This document shows positions 61,122 to 64,000 of a DNA stretch of 64,000 nt, piece by piece; within the stretch, counting starts at the first letter, position 1; every line of letters begins with the position of its first letter. The DNA lies in assembly GCA_904373325.1 (NCBI GenBank), contig CAJFFP010000016.1, positions 1 through 64,000 of the forward strand, written 5' to 3'. The translations under genes were made by a program, and so were the position numbers. Source of the stretch: Candidatus Gallimonas merdigallinarum. GTDB taxonomy: Bacteria; Bacillota; Clostridia; Christensenellales; Borkfalkiaceae. Under the pieces are notes generated by a model, which saw only the letters and a program-made list of their open reading frames with translations, ran no database searches and was not told the origin of the DNA.

Positions 61122-61712
61122 TCAGCCTCGCTTGGAAAACGCGCAGCCGCAGTAGTTCTGACGGTACAGGCAATGCTCCCGCGAAAGGTCGAGAGAATGC
61201 TGATAGCCGCCCCGTTTTTTGAAGTCGGAAGGCAGGTATTCCACGCCGTACCGCTCCCCTGCCTCGAACCCGATGCGGTTGATGAGATCGGCGTTTTTCA
61301 GGGGCGAGAGCGTGAGCGTCGTGCCGAAGAGATCGTACCCGTTCTCCCTTGCCGCCGCCGCGGTATGTTCCAGCCTGAGGCGGAAACAGCGCGCGCACCG
61401 CGCGCCGCCCTCGGGCGCGTCCTCGTACCCCGCCGCAACCGCCGCGAAGTCCTCGGGCGCATAGGCGCAGTCCAGCGCGTCCGCCCAGCCCGTCTCGCCG
61501 ATCAGGCGGAGAAGCTCCGCCCTGCGCTTTTCGTACTCCTCCCGATCGGAGAGATTGGGGTTGTAGAAATACACGGTGACGCGCGTCTTTCCCGCAAGTT
61601 CCGAAAGGCAGTGCGATGCGCACGGCGCGCAGCACGCTTGCAGCAATACGCGCTTTTCCGCCGCCCCTTCGAGCGCGCGGAGCATCAGCGCGTCGTAATT
61701 GATCTTGTTCAT
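61122..61712 (-). CDS. queH: Epoxyqueuosine reductase QueH
   Basis: Iron-sulfur enzyme that reduces epoxyqueuosine to queuosine in tRNA, replacing QueG in many anaerobes. The 196-residue protein has the cluster/metal Cys pairs Cys27-Cys28-x2-Cys31 (QACCAPC) and Cys106/Cys109 (CARCF), the Tyr/Asn-rich YFYNPNL and the C-terminal YCGCAFS. Its ATG overlaps the leuA stop (ATGA), so it is co-transcribed with leuA. queA and tgt are at 42-45 kb. Confidence 0.93.
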   Translation of the reverse strand: MNKINYDALMLRALEGAAEKRVLLQACCAPCASHCLSELAGKTRVTVYFYNPNLSDREEYEKRRAELLRLIGETGWADALDCAYAPEDFAAVAAGYEDAPEGGARCARCFRLRLEHTAAAARENGYDLFGTTLTLSPLKNADLINRIGFEAGERYGVEYLPSDFKKRGGYQHSLDLSREHCLYRQNYCGCAFSKRG

Positions 61713-63364
61713 GCGTCGAGAAGGTTATTCAGCGCCGAAACGAGCGCCTGCACCGACGAACGGGTGATGTCCGAATTTTCGCCCGCGCCCCAGAATACAC
61801 GCTCGCGGCTCTCCACGCCCAGATAGCTGATCGCCTGCGCGAAAGACCCCGAAGAGAGCGCGTGCTGTTCGTACCCCGTTAAGTTGTACTGCACGCCGAA
61901 ATGCTTTTTGAGCGCGTTGGAGACGGCGTCCAGACGCCCGTTGCCCGTCGCCTCGACGACGGTCTTTTTCTCCCCTTCCACGATCTCCACGATGGCGGTG
62001 ATGCCGTTCTCCTGCCTGTAATGGACCTCTCCGAGATCGAAGTGCGCGCGGGGCGTGAGGAACTTCTTCCCGAACACCTCGAAGATTTCGGGCGCTTTCA
62101 GCTCGCGGTGCTCCACGTCGGAGACGTGCTTGACGGCGTAGCTCATCGCCTCTTTCATGCGCATGGGAAGTTTGATGCCGTAGGCGTGTTCGAGGACGTA
62201 CCCGACGCCGCCCTTGCCCGACTGCGAATTGATGCGGATGACGTCGGAATCGTACTCCCTGCCCACGTCTTTGGGGTCGATGGGAAGGTAGGGAACGTCC
62301 CACACGGTGCGCCCCGTCTCCTCGCGGAACTTCATGCCCTTGGCGATGGCGTCCTGATGAGAGCCGGAGAACGCCGCGAACACCAGCTCGCCCGCATACG
62401 GCTGACGGGGGGAGATCTGCATATTCGTATAGCCCTGATAGAGCGCCGCCACATAGGGCATATTGGAGAAATCCAGCTTGGGGTCGACGCCCTGCGAATA
62501 CATATTCATGGCAAGCGTGACGACGTCGCAGTTGCCCGTACGCTCGCCGTTGCCGAAGAGCGTCCCCTCCACGCGGTCCGCGCCCGCAAGAAGCCCGAAC
62601 TCCGCCGTAGCGACGCCCGAACCGCGGTCGTTGTGCGGATGCAGCGAGATGACGACGTTTTCGCGGTATTTCAGATGCTTGTGCATATATTCGATCTGCT
62701 GCGCGTAGACGTGCGGCATGGCGTTTTCCACCGTGGCGGGCAGATTGATGATCGCCTTTCTGTCCGCGGTCGGCTGCCATACGTCGAGCACCGCGTTGCA
62801 TACTTCGAGCGCGTATTCGGGTTCCGTACCCGTAAAGCTCTCGGGCGAATATTCAAAGCGGTAGTTCGCGCCCGCCTCGTCCGTCAGTTTTTTGAGGAGC
62901 TTCGCGCCGTCCACGGCGATCTGCTTGATCTCCTCCTTCCCCTTGCGGAACACCTGCTCGCGCTGGGCGACGGAAGTGGAATTGTACACGTGTACGATGA
63001 CGTTCTTTGCGCCGCGGATGGCTTCAAACGTCTTTTTGATGATGTGTTCGCGCGCCTGCGTCAGGACCTGAATGGTCACGTCGTCGGGAATGAGATTACG
63101 GTCGATGAGCGCGCGCAGAAAGTCGTACTCCGTTTCGCTCGCGGCGGGGAACCCCACCTCGATCTCCTTGAAGCCGATCTCCACGAGAAGGTTGAAAAAT
63201 TCGAGCTTGGTTTCCAGCCCCATCGGCTCGATGAGCGCCTGATTGCCGTCGCGCAGATCCACGCTGCACCACACGGGCGCGCGCTCCACCATGCTCTTTT
63301 CCGCCCAATCCATGCACCGTTCGGGGGGCAGAATAAACTGTCTGCAATACTTTTTCACGTTCAT
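61709..63364 (-). CDS. leuA: 2-isopropylmalate synthase (long, type II form)
   Basis: Condenses 2-oxoisovalerate with acetyl-CoA, the committed step to leucine. The 551-residue product is the long form also found in Actinobacteria: RDGNQALIEPM at the DRE-TIM metallolyase active site, HPHNDRGSGVATAE, GTLFGNGERTGN, and a C-terminal regulatory domain (about 440-551) of the kind that binds leucine. Expression is governed by a T-box riboswitch and a dedicated promoter. The downstream queH overlaps by four bases. Confidence 0.97.
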   Translation of the reverse strand: MNVKKYCRQFILPPERCMDWAEKSMVERAPVWCSVDLRDGNQALIEPMGLETKLEFFNLLVEIGFKEIEVGFPAASETEYDFLRALIDRNLIPDDVTIQVLTQAREHIIKKTFEAIRGAKNVIVHVYNSTSVAQREQVFRKGKEEIKQIAVDGAKLLKKLTDEAGANYRFEYSPESFTGTEPEYALEVCNAVLDVWQPTADRKAIINLPATVENAMPHVYAQQIEYMHKHLKYRENVVISLHPHNDRGSGVATAEFGLLAGADRVEGTLFGNGERTGNCDVVTLAMNMYSQGVDPKLDFSNMPYVAALYQGYTNMQISPRQPYAGELVFAAFSGSHQDAIAKGMKFREETGRTVWDVPYLPIDPKDVGREYDSDVIRINSQSGKGGVGYVLEHAYGIKLPMRMKEAMSYAVKHVSDVEHRELKAPEIFEVFGKKFLTPRAHFDLGEVHYRQENGITAIVEIVEGEKKTVVEATGNGRLDAVSNALKKHFGVQYNLTGYEQHALSSGSFAQAISYLGVESRERVFWGAGENSDITRSSVQALVSALNNLLDA

Positions 63365-63401
63365 ATCGTCACCTCTCTCTTTTTTGCCGCTTCGCCGAAT
63401 G

Positions 63402-63655
63402 AAAAAAGCGTCTCTTTCTTCCGAAAGAGACGCTTATCTTCGCGCGGTACCACTCTTTTTGCGGGAAAATCCCGCCCCTCTGCGGGCACAATCATGCCCT
63501 TCCCCCGTAACGGTGGGATTCCGTTCCTCCTTACTCCGCGTTCGGGAGGACCGCTCTGCGGCGAGTTCGCCCCTCCGCCTCTGCCGTCTCGCACCAGCCG
63601 ACGGCTCTCTGAAAGCAGGCATGAAAAGGTTACTGTTCCGCTTCACAGCGTTATC
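63402..63655 (-). promoter_or_regulatory. T-box riboswitch of leuA (probable leucine specifier CUC)
   Basis: Leader RNA on the minus strand. The T-box motif GAGTGGTACCGCG is at 63455-63443. Stem I features include AGAGAGCC and GGCTGGTGCGAG. GAA-CTC follows in the expected specifier position (63565-63563, CTC = Leu). The terminator AAGCGTCTCTTTC-ggaa-GAAAGAGACGCTT plus TTTT is at 63435-63402, competing with the antiterminator that pairs with the T-box. Uncharged tRNA-Leu should permit read-through into leuA-queH. Confidence 0.92.
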
Positions 63656-63663
63656 TTACTACC

Positions 63664-63692
63664 ATAATAGCACACGCTCGCCCGAAATGCAA
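63664..63692 (-). promoter_or_regulatory. Promoter of leuA-queH
   Basis: Minus strand TTGCAT (63692-63687), 17-bp spacer, TATTAT (63669-63664), directly upstream of the T-box leader. Confidence 0.78.
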
Positions 63693-63708
63693 GCGATTTC
63701 AGAAATTT

Positions 63709-64000
63709 TTAGTAATTTTCGGGCTTGACTTGGAAATAGGACTGCGGGTGCGCGCAGACGGGGCAGACTTCGGGCGCCTCGCTCGCCTTGACGATCGCGC
63801 CGCAGTTGAGGCACTGCCAATACACTTCGCCGTCCTTTACGAACACTTTGCCCTCTTCCACGTTTTTGAGGAGTTTGAGATAGCGCACCTCGTGCTCCTT
63901 CTCGACGGAAGCGACCTTCTCGAACATGGTCGCGATCGCGTCGAATCCCTCTTCGCGCGCGACTTTTGCGAACGTGGGATACATATCCGACCACTCGTCG
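63709..64000 (-). CDS. rbr: Rubrerythrin, C-terminal part (cut by window end)
   Basis: Peroxide-reducing diiron protein of anaerobes. The visible 96 residues run from [16 protein letters not shown] through the end of the ferritin-like helix bundle ([12 protein letters not shown]) into the rubredoxin domain with two CxxC knuckles (QCLNCG and VCPVC). The 5' end lies beyond position 64000. No clear terminator separates it from the leuA promoter, so read-through into the T-box region is possible. Confidence 0.93.
   Translation of the reverse strand, partial: DEWSDMYPTFAKVAREEGFDAIATMFEKVASVEKEHEVRYLKLLKNVEEGKVFVKDGEVYWQCLNCGAIVKASEAPEVCPVCAHPQSYFQVKPENY

Overview
This window is a GC-rich (roughly 60% by eye) chromosomal segment of a Clostridia-type Firmicute. 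The evidence is the gene content and order: tig-clpP, plsX-rnc-smc-ftsY-ylxM-ffh-rpsP-khpA, ruvC-ruvA-ruvB-queA-tgt-yajC, the SCIFF ranthipeptide pair scfA/scfB, secD-secF-recJ-relA, a SpoVB/MurJ-type flippase, RqcH, and a leucine T-box. An uncultured gut lineage near Christensenellales is plausible, but that is inference. No rRNA, tRNA, CRISPR array, prophage or transposase gene was recognised. Apart from a possible DUF559 passenger and a small XRE-controlled cluster, the genes are housekeeping.

Layout. Positions 1-9,100 hold clpP and tig divergent from rqcH, a Cys-containing clostridial protein, a LysM protein, a SpoVB-like flippase and pgi. Positions 9,100-20,500 hold the minus-strand run khpA, rpsP, ffh, ylxM, ftsY, smc, rnc, plsX and a Mn-type CDF exporter. 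Positions 20,500-29,300 hold an orphan mazF, citrate synthase, an XRE regulator divergent from two Cys-rich small proteins, pnp, rpsO and an SPFH/zinc-ribbon membrane cluster. Positions 29,300-48,700 are a long minus-strand series: ruvC, ruvA, ruvB, GNAT, queA, DUF559, tgt, yajC, a TIGR04086-type membrane protein, scfA, scfB, secD, secF, recJ, relA, an MBL hydrolase and hemZ. Positions 48,700-64,000 hold argH and the branched-chain amino acid genes ilvB, ilvN, ilvD, leuC, leuD, leuB and leuA. They come with a LysR regulator, yggS, a Zn-PLC-like protein and queH, and a rubrerythrin gene is cut by the window end.

The striking feature is not a gene. About a dozen intergenic gaps are filled by long composite hairpin elements (labelled A-M here; J is a smaller palindromic repeat). 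The complete ones (for example 31306-32118 and 52841-53477) begin with GTTCAC a few bases after a stop codon. They end with GTGAAC just before the next ribosome binding site. They are built from inverted arms of four successive stem-loops (P4-P3-P2-P1 ... P1-P2-P3-P4) around a variable centre. Loops are conserved while stem sequences change in a compensatory way from copy to copy. This is what a selected RNA or single-stranded DNA structure leaves behind. No mobilising enzyme for them is encoded in the window. I regard this family as the candidate undescribed system.

Regulation visible in sequence includes many sigma-A-type promoters, a Leu T-box before leuA-queH, a two-operator XRE switch at 23.75 kb, an intrinsic terminator whose distal arm is the -35 box of the ylxM promoter, and several genes (ruvC most clearly) whose start codon lies at the expected transcription start, implying leaderless mRNAs.
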